A DNA stretch of 64,000 nt from Porpolomopsis calyptriformis (GCA_951640195.1 OX621174.1:558001-622000), one strand, 5' to 3'. Counted from the stretch's first letter, positions 11,811-24,344 are shown. The notes: a model not told the origin generated them from the sequence alone. Translations and numbers: made by a program.

Positions 11811-12815
11811 AATTGACAAGCTGAAGCCTATATCCTTGGATCTGCTAGCTTCATATCTAATATACTTGATAAGTCTAATCACCACCAATAATATCAGAAC
11901 AGACCTATAAAAAGCTCTTGCTTAGATTGTGGTAGATTCAATCAAATGGCATTTTCCACTAGTAAATGAGAATAAGGGCTGTCACTGGATCTAATGAAAT
12001 CTGATCTGTTATCACTAGCTAGTAACAATAATTGGCTTGTTGAGCTTCTAAAAGTTTAGTATTTAACCTAACACTTTAAATGATAGGTTTATTCACTGGT
12101 GTCTGTTTTCAAATTGCAAGTTGTTCCTTCTAATATATATGGAAGGCTCAGAAGAAGAGCTGTGATCACTAAGCCTAACCAGTATTAATATGCAAGTATC
12201 TTATGATTTCTCTTAAAATACATACTATGCTTTTGCCACCTGCAAAATAAATAAATGTAAGTTATTATTATCATAGGTTAATTTAGATATATAGTATTAT
12301 CATCTTTTCTACTTATTGGGTTTTAGACTCTTGAAGAACCTGGCTGGGGAGCTACTGTAATAGAGGTATAAATATATATTATTAATCTGAATTCTAGATG
12401 TTAAGATGATTTAGGCTAATTAATATTGTCTATAATAACATGAGCCACTGTAACCTTGAAAACAGATATATACCTACTGAGTATACTAGCTTTTTTTTTA
12501 TTGATATATGTTTTTTAGAAGGTATATGTTTTTCTCCTAGTATTGGCATTAGTATTGGCATCTTCTCTGGATAAGGTATATTCAGGATAGTATTTATATC
12601 ACTATCATCTAAACTACTAGAAGTTAAATCCCCTTCCTAGTTTATTATAGTTTTATTAGCCTTATAATGATTTAATTGTGTGAATCAAATTAGATACATA
12701 AATACTAGGAATAGGCTTACCTTGGCTAGTGAGGACATAGCTATAATCCTATCTATATCACTATCATAATCTGCACCTTTATTTGCCTGGTTTGCTATAT
12801 TGGAGGTTAAGATTA
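11811..12815. other. AT-rich unassigned sequence
   Basis: No open frame or recognisable repeat beyond short AT-rich motifs. Its right edge is the left end of the PIF/Harbinger element. Confidence 0.4.
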
Positions 12816-13045
12816 GTGATAGTCAGAGTAACCGATTCATCACTTGAATCGAATGTCGATTCGGGACATGAATCCGACTCCCGGAATCGATGAAAATGCT
12901 CGAATCGATGAAGCGACTCTTGAGCTGCTTCAACTTGAAATGGTTTCCGATTCTCACTCAAATTTCATGTGTTTCAATGAAAATGAAATTTATTTGAATT
13001 TTCTTCAACATCTTGTGTCGCCTCCATACCTGCTCACTCTACTCT

Positions 13046-14458
13046 ATGCCACCCAAAGTGAGCACTCACAAGCGCGCTGTTGACAAAAGGCCTGTTATTC
13101 CAACAAAGAAGGCTTCCGCAAATGCTGCAAAAGACAAAGGCACAAAGAAACCTGACAAAGAGGACAGTCTGGCTGAAGATGACGTGAAAATAGAGTACTT
13201 ACCTTTGCGCTTGTGATGTTCAACCTCTAAAGCATTTACTCTCTCTAGCTGGAAGGAGAAGGAGCTCAATTGGAAGCTCATTCGGACCATCACTGATGAC
13301 CCAATTATCAAGCAAGGCCTCTTTCCGAGCCCAGGAGGGAATGTGTTGACCACCAAAGGAGGAGGCTTGTCAAAGGCCCACCATCACAAGGAAATTGCAG
13401 CCAAGGTCTTCTCTGACCATCCTGTATATGGTCCACCATTTGCACAAGCAAAGACACCAAGTGAAAAGTCCATGTGGGCAAACAAGATAAAGAATCGCAT
13501 TCAAATGTGAGCTTGATGGACTTCTGATCAGAGTGAATTACTTACAGAATATCGAGCAGCTTAGTGAAGGAAACTATGAAGCATGTTAATGAGTTGGGTG
13601 AGACAGGTGCAGGAATCACCTCGGAAGACCAGATCAACACGGAGAAGCCAAATGCATTCACAAACAAGTGGGGTACGTCTCTCGAACCCTTCATCATATT
13701 CAAGCTAAACACACATCACAGAATTGATCCGTGACTCCTTCCCATGGTTCTTTGAGATGAGGGATCTTGTTTCCAAACGTCCAAACGTGGTTACTGTTGG
13801 AGTTGGAAACAGCATGTCTGAGATTGACATGGCCTGTCTCGGAAAATCGGAGGACGACGACAATCTGCCAACATCTTGGGAACCAAGTGAGGATGAGGCT
13901 GAAATGGAAGGTAAGAATATGAGCGAAGACCAGGATGCTATTAAAGATGAAGACAACATGCCGGAATCTGTGGTACCAGCCAAGCGCAAACCCATAGAGA
14001 TGAAGAAGACAGCTGCATGAGCTGGTAATTCAACACCTGCCATAAAACCAGAGACTAAGAAGACTCGAACGATGGTTGAGAAGTTCTCAGATGTTGCCAA
14101 GGTACAGGAGGAAACCCTTCAGAAATCAATCGATATGAAGATCAAGCGACTTGAGGCTGCCAAAGAAACTGATATCGCTAAGATCAAAGCCCAGGAGAGG
14201 ATCCAGGTTGAAAAGGATAAATGCAAGGTGGAATTGCAGATAGAGAAGATACAGCTTGAGCGTCACAGGCTGCAGATGGAGCACGAGCTAAAAATGGCAC
14301 AGTTAAATGCAACCTGCCCCACCTCATTAATCCCCACTCAGCCTCTATTGCCCTTTGAAACTCAACAACCCTCTACTTCCTCGAGTGCAACGTCTACATC
14401 CCTCAACTCTCCCGCACCCTTAACAGCCGATTTGAGCCTTGATCTCCATACTACCTGA
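13046..14458 (+). pseudogene. PIF/Harbinger accessory DNA-binding protein (Myb/SANT-like), near intact
   Basis: Starts at ATG 13046 with a basic Lys-rich N-terminus. Likely introns: one ending at 13248 (donor at 13195 or 13184), 13507-13547 and 13673-13721, all GT..AG. After intron 1 the exon reads WKEKELNWKLIRTI, the spaced-Trp pattern of Myb/SANT-like domains that help the transposase bind DNA. An acidic segment follows at 13820-13960. Then come a long charged coiled coil (about 14070-14310, Lys/Glu/Gln-rich heptads) and a Ser/Thr/Pro-rich tail to TGA 14456-14458. An in-frame TGA at 14018-14020 interrupts it, probably from a single substitution. It is convergent with the transposase, the two stops being about 130 bp apart. 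Confidence 0.75.
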
Positions 14459-14589
14459 TTCAACTTTGATAACTTTGGTGAATGGTTGCTCTACTTACAG
14501 GCCGAAGATGAGGATAGTTCAACAAGAAATTAGATCATACTTATTAACAATAATGTGATATGCACATACCAATAAATTGTTTCCCCTTC

Positions 14590-16318
14590 TCACTCTTCCC
14601 CATCTGAATCCAGAGCTCGAAAAAGGTGCCTCTTGAGTTTTTCATGTTTGGCCTTGGCTTTACTGAGCCAGTCTGATGTGCTAACATGATACACATTTGG
14701 TGGGTTAGGGAGTTCATCTTCAGATGAAGACGGGCCTTCATTGATAAAGGGATCCCTAGTTTTAGGGTTTATCGTGTTGCGATTAGGGTTTTCATCGTCT
14801 TCACACTGCATTACAAATGAATGAAGCCCGATGCAGGCAGCAATCCAGTATGTTGCAAAAATATGAGAGTCTTCATCGGTAATACTGAGACGAAGGTGCT
14901 TGAGAGATTGAAAACATCCTTTGAGGAAGCCGATAGTATGCTCTGAGTGAATCCAGACCATGGAGACATGGTTGTTGAACTGTCGGTTCTCAGGATCATC
15001 AGCATCTGGCTTCTTGTAAGGGGCTATAAGCTAGCTTTGGATCTTTTGACAGTGAGAGACAGGGAATGGTTATTAAGTATATCCACTTACTGGATAAGCA
15101 GAGTCTGCCCAGATCCACTCGTGTTTTCCAAAGATACTGCGATACTCCCAAGCTACCCTTGTTGCCTTCCAAGCAGTAGAATCGTGTGTACTGCCTGTGA
15201 AACCATAGGTGAAATTGATAATGCGTAAATTTGGAAGTGATACAACCTATCAACAGGATTAACAGGGATGATGGCGCAGTATAATTTAGCATGCTAACCT
15301 GCACATTTAGGGAGTAGTTACTCTTCCGATCAAAGTAGCTTGGTCCATACCAATGTGGGCGAGATAAAAGAGGGACCAAAGTGCCGTCCACCATACACCA
15401 TCCATTTTGCCAGGCATCACATGAATGAGCAGCCACCCAACCCTTTGCCGCTTCCTTTTCTTCTTCATTAGGCATCCAAACAGCATTACACATGAAGTCT
15501 GGTTGAAGAATTGACTTCATGACACAGCGAGTAACCAAAGTTACTATTCCTTTTCTGACACCAGACTAATTGGCAACTGATTGAAGACTAGCAGCATTGC
15601 CATTATGGCCAAAACGATAGAGGGTAATTGCTAACTGCTCTTCGATAGCCATTTGTGGTTGATTTGATCGATTGTGGAAGACTGGATCATCTGCAATTCG
15701 ATTAACGATCTTGTCAAATGTTACTGGTGAGACTCGGAGATTTTGGCGAAAATGGTCAGGGCATGTATCCTTCAAGACAGTGAGAACATGATTGAGGAAG
15801 GAGGGGCCGCGTGGAAGGCTGTCCCTTGGCTCCTCATAACGGTGTGAGTACATGTCCTGGAGTTCATTCTTGACAAAGTTTACGACAAACTGACTGATTG
15901 CAGGTCCACTGAAAGTGTCTGACCCATCATCTGTATCATCCCCAACACTAGATATCTCTGAGTTGCTGCTTGCTGATAGAGGCATGGTCATCCTCAGCTG
16001 GGAAATTGGTGTTGAACTAGAATCACTCCCACTTGAATCTAGTTCAGATGCCTTGGAGGTTGTCCCATCTAACCAGCTATCAGAGGACTGGTCTGAATAG
16101 TATCCAGAGCTGTCCAAGTCAGAATCTTCAATCTTGGACTGTGGGATAGAGAGATCAGACAGAGTGGCAGTCTCTAGAGTGAGTATAGATTGAGCGCAGT
16201 TAGTTTTATGCTGTCTCAAAGCGTGCTGTCGCTTCTGAAGTTCTTTGCGAAGCTGACAGTGCTGGATAAAGGCTCTAATGAGCTGCCTTGTTCGCTGGGG
16301 GCGATGGGTTGTAGGCAT
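14590..16318 (-). pseudogene. PIF/Harbinger DDE transposase, near intact
   Basis: Starts at ATG 16318 with a basic N-terminus and an acidic Ser-rich region, then a predicted helix-turn-helix-like segment (FDKIVNRIADDPVFHNR; LAITLYRFGHNGNAAS). The catalytic domain contains MVDGTLVPL (first Asp), RKSNYSLNVQ, GSTHDSTAWK, WADSAYP (second Asp) and HSEHTIGFLKG (Glu), the DDE pattern of the DDE_Tnp_4 family. Introns interrupt after SLNVQ (about 15300-15250) and after DSAYP (about 15095-15035). The C-terminus is acidic and ends at TAA 14590-14592. One in-frame TAG at 15563-15565 (VAN stop SGV) fits a Trp codon mutated at its middle G. The element would move by cut and paste; this copy needs readthrough or repair to act. 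Confidence 0.88.
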
Positions 16319-16476
16319 GGTTTGTCACCAAATTACAAATTCATACTAGGAATTGAACGGTATGAATCAACTATGTAAAACATAGGTGGTCAGAGTAAAG
16401 AGCCGATTCAGGCCTTCAGAATCAGGTGTGGAATCGAAAATCAAATCAGCTCAAAATCGACTACTCTGACTGCCGC

Positions 16477-17098
16477 TATTAAGAGATATGTTTGTGCAAT
16501 AGTCAAGACAAAGTGTCTCTATATTCATATGACATATATAACATATTTATATAGCTGTGGGAATATAATATCAACATTGGTAACATACTCCCCAGATTTA
16601 TTATTATAGCACCTACAACTGAAGAAAAACAATGGAAATCTGCAAAAGTAGTAGAATACCTTGAGGCTCCTAATCCAAATGATAGTGAGATATCATCTAT
16701 ACCTTATTCTATTTGTTCTAAATCAAAACTTTATAGGCTCTCCATGCAAGTTTATTAAGAATAACTTGTTGAATAGTACTATAAAGAACTATAACTAAGC
16801 TATATATTGCTACATTTCTAACCTAGTTTTACTAATTTATAGTTGTATATAATATATAATAATATTATAACACTAGTCTAGCCTTACTTTTAGCTGCATG
16901 AAGTTGACTTGATCAAGTGCTATAATATAACCATGATTTGCTACCAAGAGGGAAGTTAACTAAATATAAATAGATAATGAGATGATTGTTTGCTAATAAA
17001 GAATCAAATAGACAAACCTTGAAGTTAGCATCCAAAGAATCCTCAAACATGTTGGGCTAGTTCCTGAGCAATAAGAGGGCAAGGGATGAAGTTAGCTA
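16477..17098. other. AT-rich unassigned sequence
   Basis: Right flank of the PIF/Harbinger element. No gene or clear repeat found. Confidence 0.4.
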
Positions 17099-17182
17099 TT
17101 GTAAGACCTATCTGAAGTGCAAGTTTGTAATCAATGAGGGGTTCAATCTAGCAGCAAACCTATAGAATAACAAATGAGTAAT
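17099..17182. repeat. direct repeat copy 1 (about 85 bp)
   Basis: Matches 18211-18297 at roughly 85-90 percent: AAGTGCAAGTTTGTAATCAA, CAATCTAGCAGCAAACC and ATAGAATAACAAA are shared. Read on minus, both copies encode FAARLN..LITNLHF just after a splice-acceptor-like site, so it looks like a duplicated exon edge. Confidence 0.7.
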
Positions 17183-18210
17183 GATGGATTTACTTACCGT
17201 CTTCTAGCTTGTGATCCAATCCCTGGCTTTTTTTCTAGCCTTCTCTCTCTACAACTTTCTAAACCTTATGACCAAGGTGTGGTCAATGGCACTGTGAATA
17301 AGAGGATATCTGCGATCTTGGTTTTTAACCACTGGATAATCCTTTTGAATTTGACTCACTCGCGATCGGTTGACAGAGGTGGGGGGTTGATCTTGATGTG
17401 TGATTTCCCTGATGGCTATCTACCTTACAAGCATGTCAACTTGTTCATCAAATGCCCTTGCCTTGTACTCCTCAACTCTCTGTGTAATAGATATCTCCTG
17501 TTGGAGTTCATTCATGTTCTCAAGGTGTTCCAATTCATTCTGATCAAACAATTGACAGATAGGTTGAGGTAAAGCATTCATGGTGAGGTGAATGACTAAG
17601 CATTATAACTGATCATCTCTATTCTAGGATAATGTAACTAACTTTGAACTTTAATTTTTTTCTCTCTCTGTCAATACACAAGATGAAATCCACTTCTGGG
17701 TTCCATTTCCTGAGAGTTGCAATATCATTGTGATATGGAATCATCCTTTGGGTTATCCAGGCTTGGCTTGGACCCCCTCAGAGTAGTATTTGCATTATCC
17801 AGGCTTGGCCTGGACCGCTGATTGTTCCAGTCATATCTTTGGTGTTGTGGCTTTCAGATTGGACTACAGGAATTGTTTTCTCTACTGATTCTAACACCAA
17901 GAAAACAGAATGAAAACTGGAATCATTAAGAGCAGCTTGGAGACAAAATTTATCTATGTTATGTAATAACAAGCAGTGAGCTCAAACAATAACTGCTGTT
18001 TGCTTATGATTGACTTGCTGTAGGAAATTGCAACCGATGAGAGAGGAGATTGCTACTCTGCTGGAGGAAGATATCATAGGGTTGGGGAGGTTATCGGATG
18101 ATAATAATGACAATGAGCGGAAGTTGTAAGTGATTGGAACAGATCATTCCAGAATGTATTAACCCTGTTATTTTCCAGATTGAAATGAGTGTTGTTTCAA
18201 GTAGTCAGCT

Positions 18211-18297
18211 GTTATAAGACCTGTCTGAAGTGCAAGTTTGTAATCAACAAGAGGTTCAATCTAGCAGCAAACCAATAGAATAACAAAGGAGTAATGA
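18211..18297. repeat. direct repeat copy 2 (about 85 bp)
   Basis: Second copy of the repeat at 17099-17182, about 1.1 kb away in the same orientation. The sequence between may be an insertion or the unit of a tandem duplication. Confidence 0.7.
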
Positions 18298-18905
18298 TAT
18301 AGATAAATAATATGCTATCTGAGGATGCTTGGATGGCACAATTACCACTCACCTCCTTCAATCCCTCCTCTATAGTTTCTAATGACTCTATGATGCAAAT
18401 GAAAGCTGATTTGTATAGTAGAGGAAGTGGCTCATAGTCATCCTGAGTCTTGTTGAGTACAAATCTGGTCTTAGGTCTCAAGGTATCTTAGATGATCTTT
18501 CCATCTTCAGGGTAAGGATTATTGAGAATATGAGACTCCTATGATCCTCCAACTGAGTCTCTATACTTCTGCATACACTTCTCTATCCATAGTTGGCTCA
18601 TCCTTAAAGTCTTTCTCACTTATACACTATCCTCTAGCTCAAGGCTGTATACCTTATTGAAGCATTTATCCAATTGGTTGGGTAAGTTAGATATCAACAT
18701 TCTGCAGTTAGGGTTTGTACCTTTCCCATATAACATTTTCCACTATAAAGCAGCATCTATCTCAAATTTCTCAAGGATTTCTTTATCATCTTCATCTGGC
18801 TAGGCTTTGTTCTTCAAGGTGGCAATTGTCTTGTGGTCCTCAAGCAAAGATTCATAATCACACTGGGAGAAGCTAAATAGAAATGGTTTAAACAACCCAT
18901 TTAGG

Positions 18906-20744
18906 ATATCACATATATCTAGAACTAATTCTGAAATAATCTAAAACAAATATAAGTAGCATTAATTATTTGCGCTATCTGATTAGTATAATACAGTTCT
19001 CATTAAAAGCTTAACCTAGGTACCTCTAGACTTAATAAACTTTTATGTTTTTCCCTAACTCAATTAAAGATTTATCTATCTATATTATCCTTATCTACTT
19101 CTCTGCATCCTACAACTTTACACTCTTAGCCTACTATAATCTCTACTTCCTAGGAATAGCTATAAGAAAATGTTTCTTTTATATAATATTCCTAGGTTAC
19201 AATTAAGAAACCTAGAGATAGTTTATTAGGTAAAAGGGTTCTCAAGAACAAATACAGTTAGGTTTATTATATTTCTTAGTAAATACTATCTATCTCCTTC
19301 TAATACTTATTTTATATATTAGGATAGTCTCTTATTAATCTTTTATACTTGTTCTAACCTTAGAGTATTATTGTAGTAATTGCAAGAAAGATAATTCTGG
19401 ATGAGATAAAAAGACTTAGTAGACTAAGCAAATGTCTTAGTAATTACTAAAGTTAGGAAGTATTCTTTAGCTATTTTAAACACAGTATTATATAGTACTA
19501 GGGTTGTATTTTCATCTCTAAGTTACTTTAGCATAGTTAATAAATAGATTGTTAAGTTATAAATAAAAAAAGGGTATCAATATTCTAGTTATATTATATA
19601 ATCAGTTAAAACTTTTATTATAGCTTTATATAGAAACAGGCCTTAATTCTTTAATCTGCCTAGCAAATTCCTAATAATTAGGTTACAATCTTAAAGTATA
19701 TTTATACTTTATCTAGAGTATATATTGTGCAAATATTAGTAAAGCTAGCCTAGTTCTTAGAACTTCTAAAAACATAATCCCTTAGATGGTAGAAATGGTT
19801 AATATCATCCTTGCCAAAGTATATCTTATAATATCTGCTTAACTTGAATTCATTCAAGACATGTTTAGACTAATTAGTAAAAATAATATTAGTGCTTGCG
19901 TCCAATGGGATAGTACTTATTGTAACAGCACTTATAATATGTACTATAAATAATAACTAGGTAGTCTAAGAGAGAAATAAATAATGTAGAAAAAGTTAGC
20001 TAGTTTTAAATGCAATTAAGTTCTTAGATAGATAAAATGCTTGTTAGTGTACTAATAGTATAATATTATACTAGTATAGTACTAGTCCCTATTAGGGATA
20101 CAGTGAGAGACATAGCCTAGATAAAACAAATCTACCTCTATCATTATTTTATATAAGGAATTAGTGTTTTTAGTGAGAAACTTCACATATTCAATATTGT
20201 ATTCAACTATGTGATTGTTCCTAATACTATAACTATGAACAAGTTTCTACACTTTATATCTAATAAAATCATAGTAGGCTAGAATTACATTAATTAACTA
20301 TTTAATTATGTATATAATATATTTTTCAGCTTCTAGATAAGTTCATTACAAAAGTTAGTAAATTGTTCTAAGATTGTGCTAGAATTAGATTTAGGAGGGT
20401 AAGAGCTATCTTAAGCATGTACTTCTATAATAAGTTTGAGAGTAGGGTAGGTAAAGTCAAAGAGTAGTAATAAGTTACTAGGTTTAAGTATTGCTGTAGA
20501 AAGCAAGTGAGATAGTAATAGTAAGAACTACCTACATTATTAGGCTCTATACCTTGTAGGTATAGATAAATTGGTCCTTAGTGATTAATAATAGTATTAA
20601 GATTAAGATTTGTTTAATCTTATATATTGTAGAAGTAAGTTTCATTATATTGTTCACCAACTTGCTAAGGTATAGGTTGAAATTTTCTAGTAACATAACC
20701 TATTAGACCTCTAATTCATAATTTGTATGTATTAATAGTAATTG
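18906..20744. other. very AT-rich decayed sequence
   Basis: Dense in TA dinucleotides, with no open frame above noise. On the minus strand a stretch at about 19880-19560 reads as protein if TAA/TAG are taken as former Gln codons (YYKIYFGKDDINHFYHLRDY), suggesting a heavily mutated element. Not classifiable by eye. Confidence 0.4.
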
Positions 20745-20868
20745 TAACTAGTTAGAGTAGATGTAATATGTAATAAAAAAGAAGCCTTTATACCTAACTA
20801 CTACAGTCCCTCTGAACTTGTACTTCTAGGGCTTAGGCCTAGCCTAGTTATATTACTAGCTAGCCAAG
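20745..20868 (-). repeat. dispersed repeat X, copy 2 (inverted)
   Basis: Reverse complement of 11221-11348. Confidence 0.6.
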
Positions 20869-20939
20869 TAATAACATAGTAAGAGATAAGAGGGAATTGA
20901 GAGATATCAATAAAATAAATTAGAATTAATATTGAAGCC

Positions 20940-21162
20940 TGTATTAAGTAAAATATAAATACTTCACTTCTAGAACTACTAGAGTTAAGTATTAATCAAG
21001 TAAGTCTTAGTTTTTCAGAGAAATGTAGATTTAATTAATCATAATCACTTCCTCCTTTGATAAGGTATAGGTAATCCTTGGCTAGGATGTATAAATGAAT
21101 AGGCTATCCAAACTTAATAGATACTATTAATAAGGAGAATAAGAATTAAGTTAATAGCTAAC
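20940..21162 (-). repeat. truncated inverted copy of the Gypsy-1-type LTR
   Basis: Matches the reverse complement of about 10305-10517 and resembles 11444-11665. The match stops exactly where the Gypsy-2 LTR begins at 21163, so Gypsy-2 probably inserted into it. Confidence 0.7.
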
Positions 21163-21575
21163 TGTCATGGTTGCAATTTTTCTCCTTTCCTTTATCTTAT
21201 CTCATGTAAACCTGTATCTTATCTTGGGATTCCCCACACTCTTTCATTGGGATTCCCCATTGCCTTTCTCCAGGATTCCCCACTACTCTATCCATATGTA
21301 GATACATTTCATTTCCGTCATGTTTCATCCCCTTATGATTTGTCATCGATCACGATGACTCACTCTTATCTCTGACACATGTTTATGTTGCACTGACTCA
21401 CACAGATAAGTAGTCAGTATATAAAGGGTATCTCTTGTACATATCAGACTTTAAGTCTGATTCCTCATTAGCTACTCATAATAAGGACTTAGAACTATAC
21501 CTTTATCTCTTGGGATAGAACACCCAAAGTAAAATGTGTTCTGAACAACCAGTTTATAACAAGAATCAGACTTCC
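21163..21575 (+). repeat. 5' LTR and leader of Gypsy-2 (right edge uncertain)
   Basis: Begins TGTCATGGTTGC. A TATA box (TATATAAAGGG) lies at 21418-21427, followed by a TC-rich transcribed part. Candidate LTR ends are AGAACA near 21522 or TATAACA near 21561; no 3' LTR is present to decide. Confidence 0.55.
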
Positions 21576-21639
21576 TTCTGGTTCTCTCCCACTTGCTTAT
21601 CCAAACCCTACTCCATCACTGTAATTATCAACATCACTC

Positions 21640-23368
21640 CTCTTACTCCTACCCACTTCTATCCTGGCTTCTACTGACAACTCAGATGCTGAACAATACG
21701 ATGACCTTCTTTCAAGATCAACCTTCTCAGCTACCATCTGAGATCAAGAACCCTCCTTTTCCTCTGATCTTGAAGAAACATCAGCTGCCCCCACTCCTGC
21801 TCCCACTCCTACTCCCTTAGGACCACGAACTCAATCAAGAATAGGAGGACTTTTCTCTTCATCTTCAGCTTTAGCAACAAGACTGATTCATCAAGGAGCT
21901 ACCACCCCACTAGGACAATATGGTTCCCTTTACTCCCAACTTTCTTCTGTGACACCAACACCAATAGCACCAACAACTCCACTACCCCCAACATCTACCA
22001 ACATGTTAGGAATGTCCACCAATGCCCCTGCCAACCCCTCTATGGATATTACGACCTTAATGGCCACCATTCGCCAACTCGAGCAGACCATTGCTCAACA
22101 AACCCAGCTGATCACTCAGCTTCAACAACAACAACAACAGCCTCAACCTCCCCAACCTCCTCAACCTCCTCAACAACCCCCCTTGCCTCAACAACCCACT
22201 CCTCCCCCCATCAAGATTGCAAAACCCAATGAATATGATGGGTCTGCAGCCAAATGTCTCAACTTCATCTAGGCTTGTCATCTAGTCCTCAATGACAGCC
22301 AGTGGTCCAACAGACAGAAGATTACCTATGTTTTGTTGTTTATGAAGATTGGTGTTGCCCAATCATGGGCTCGACAGCAGACTCAGGATTTCAATCACAA
22401 CCAATGGATCAGAGCTAACTATGAGGATTTTATGGAGTTAATCGAGGATAGTTTTGGAGATGTTGATACTAAGGCAACAGCACAGGTCAAAATCTAAAAG
22501 ATAACTCAAGGACTTTCAACTGTGGACAATTATAATGTACAATTTGGAGCTCTCGCAGATGAAACTGGATTCAACGATGACACACTCAAAGTTTTCTACT
22601 GGAACAGCCTTAATCCCAGGATCCTCAAAAAAATCTATACCCTTGATCCCATCCCCACCACCCTTAACGCATGGAAGAGAAAAGCTTCCATCTTCAACTG
22701 ACAATGTCTCAAACTTGCACTTGAGCATTGTGCCGCTCCCTGGAGTAACTACTACACTCCCAGGGAGACTGTTGATGGGATGTGGAGCCGTCTGTGCTCT
22801 GGGATCTGCCCTGAGAGATAATGGGAGGCACAATAGAAAGGAGCTATCAAAGAAATCGTGAAAATCAAAGAAATAGAACAAATTGGAAAATTGGAGCACT
22901 CTCTAGAGTGCTAGAGGTGGTCGAAGAGGCTCAAACATGAAGGACTAGACGTGGGATGATGGAATCTATCTTCCTTCTCTATGATACAAACATATCTACA
23001 AGTAAATATATCTGTGAAAACAAAGATCCCTTTATATGCTATATAGTAAAGGGATGAGACTTCTGAATGAAGCCACCAGTGAAAGGGTTAATGGAAATAA
23101 TGAAAATATACACAATGGACACCTGGCTATCAGATGCATCCTTTGATATGAGCTGCAATCGTGAATTGAAGGATTGAAGAATTCGAAGAAATTCAGAGAA
23201 TTTGGGGATAAATCACTGGACAGGAAGCTAAATCGCATAGTCAGGGACATCATAGCAGTGTAGTAGACATCTGGGGGATCATGTCGATATATAAAACATA
23301 TACTCCGGAGCTTAGGGGACCAAGGGGTCATATCACTATGGCTCAACCGGCTGCCCAAACTCCCTCCT
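21640..23368 (+). pseudogene. Gypsy-2 gag (capsid), 5' part
   Basis: One frame is readable from about 21640. It has a Ser/Thr/Pro-rich N-terminus, a Gln/Pro homopolymer-like tract (22120-22200), then KIAKPNEYDGSAAKCLNFI and a Retrotrans_gag-type capsid with QSWARQQTQDF and NYNVQFGALADETGF blocks. Stops at 22270, 22495, 22699, 22819 and later are mostly Gln or Trp codons turned to stop. The frame runs to the left boundary of element A and resumes in the same register at 25063 once A and one copy of its CTCCT duplication are removed. Gag would form the virus-like particle. Confidence 0.8.
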
Positions 23369-23516
23369 TGTCATGAAATTGGCATTCACTCTCTTGAAAT
23401 TCCGTTCTTTTCCTTTCTTTTCTATGCCTGTTCTCTTTGGAAGGGGGGGCTGTCTTTATTAGCAGCAGAGACTACTTGTACAAAAAGGGGAGTCCATGTC
23501 CAACTAACTATTTAAA

Positions 23517-24344
23517 CTAGTCCGTCGTGGCAATCTCCTACACCATACTGTCCCTCAGGAACTCTACAAAACTCAAGACTACTTGACCATCTAATGCGGC
23601 CAACTTATTACCCCAATAGATTACCCCATTGGTATCTCCACCAGAAGCCTGCAACTCAGCAGCCTTCCCCTCGACAAAACCCATTGCTATCTTTCTTGCT
23701 TCCTCACCCAACCAATCATTAGTGGGACTCAATAACAAACTAGGAGGAACTTCTTCCTCCTCAATCTTGATGTTGACATTAGTCAATGACGACAAATCTT
23801 CTACTGAGGAATAGGGAGTCAATAAACATGAAGAGGGTGAGAGAGTTAAGGGCTTACTACTAGACAAAACACTTGTTGGACCAGGGGTCCAAGGATGGAA
23901 AGGGGGGCTAGTAGCCAAGTCCTCAGGCTTAGCATCATCAAAGGGGAGGGGATACCCCCAACGATCGGAACTCCAATCAACTTGCTCCTCCAAAGGGAGC
24001 TTGGAGGTAGGAGGAGGGGCGTCATCATCCCAAGCTAAAGAAGGGAAAGCCTATTATCAACAAACACAGACTAATAAAGACAAAACAAAGTACTCACCAA
24101 GCGGATCCTCTATCAAGCCACAAGCATGCTGGATTGGCCAGCGAACGAATGGACACTTCTTGACTTTGTGCTTGCCACTGCAAGCGAAGCAGGAGAAAGA
24201 AGACCAACAAAGGTCGGTGTTGGAGGGGATGCGCTGGAGGTAGTAATGAAACGAATCACAATCAAGAAAGACAGGAGCAGTGCAGTGCACCACTCCAGAC
24301 TGCTTGAAGAATCGAATGTAGTGGCCTTAGTGGGAAGGAGTCAT
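23517..24344 (-). pseudogene. zinc-knuckle-like spliced gene of TGTCA element, copy A
   Basis: Same three-exon gene as 35459-36290. It starts at ATG 24344, has a CFACSGKHKVKKC knuckle, splices after EDPL (donor GTGAGT) and after VLSS (donor GTAAGC), and ends at the TAG read from 23519-23517. Two premature stops break it: TAA at codon 6 (Gln in copy B) and TAG at 23540-23538, eight residues before the normal end, also Gln in copy B. Both are CpA-to-TpA changes. The splice donors differ in sequence from copy B yet remain valid. Function unknown. Confidence 0.75.

Larger units (their letters stand above)
12816..16476. mobile_element. PIF/Harbinger DNA transposon
   Basis: The ends are imperfect terminal inverted repeats. 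The left begins GTGATAGTCAGAGTAACCG; the right, read inward, begins GCGGCAGTCAGAGTAGTCG. The left flank is TTA and the right flank TATTAA, consistent with the TWA target of this superfamily, although the exact duplication is ambiguous by one or two bases. Inside are two convergent intron-containing genes: a Myb/SANT-like accessory protein on plus and a DDE transposase on minus. That two-gene layout is typical of PIF/Harbinger. Only a few substitutions break the genes, so this is the best preserved DNA transposon in the window. Confidence 0.88.
17099..18905 (-). pseudogene. decayed intron-bearing minus-strand gene(s), function unknown
   Basis: Read on the minus strand, 18880-18350 keeps one frame across six stops, each of which would be a Gln or Trp codon hit by C-to-T or G-to-A. 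Readable parts include CDYESLLEDHKTIATLKNKA, RMLISNLPNQLDKCFNKVYS and TRFVLNKTQDDYEPLPLLYK, ending at a splice-like GTGAGT. A second coding-like minus block lies at 17580-17205, rich in Gln, Glu and Arg, and is followed by a GTAAGT donor and a TATAG acceptor. No family is recognised. A plus-strand exon-like block (MREEIATLLEEDIIGL) at about 18030-18126, with a GTAAGT donor, may belong to another gene. Confidence 0.35.

Noticed and set aside
17174..17572. 132-codon plus-strand frame
   Set aside because: The minus strand shows a better coding pattern with splice sites; the plus frame looks like a shadow.
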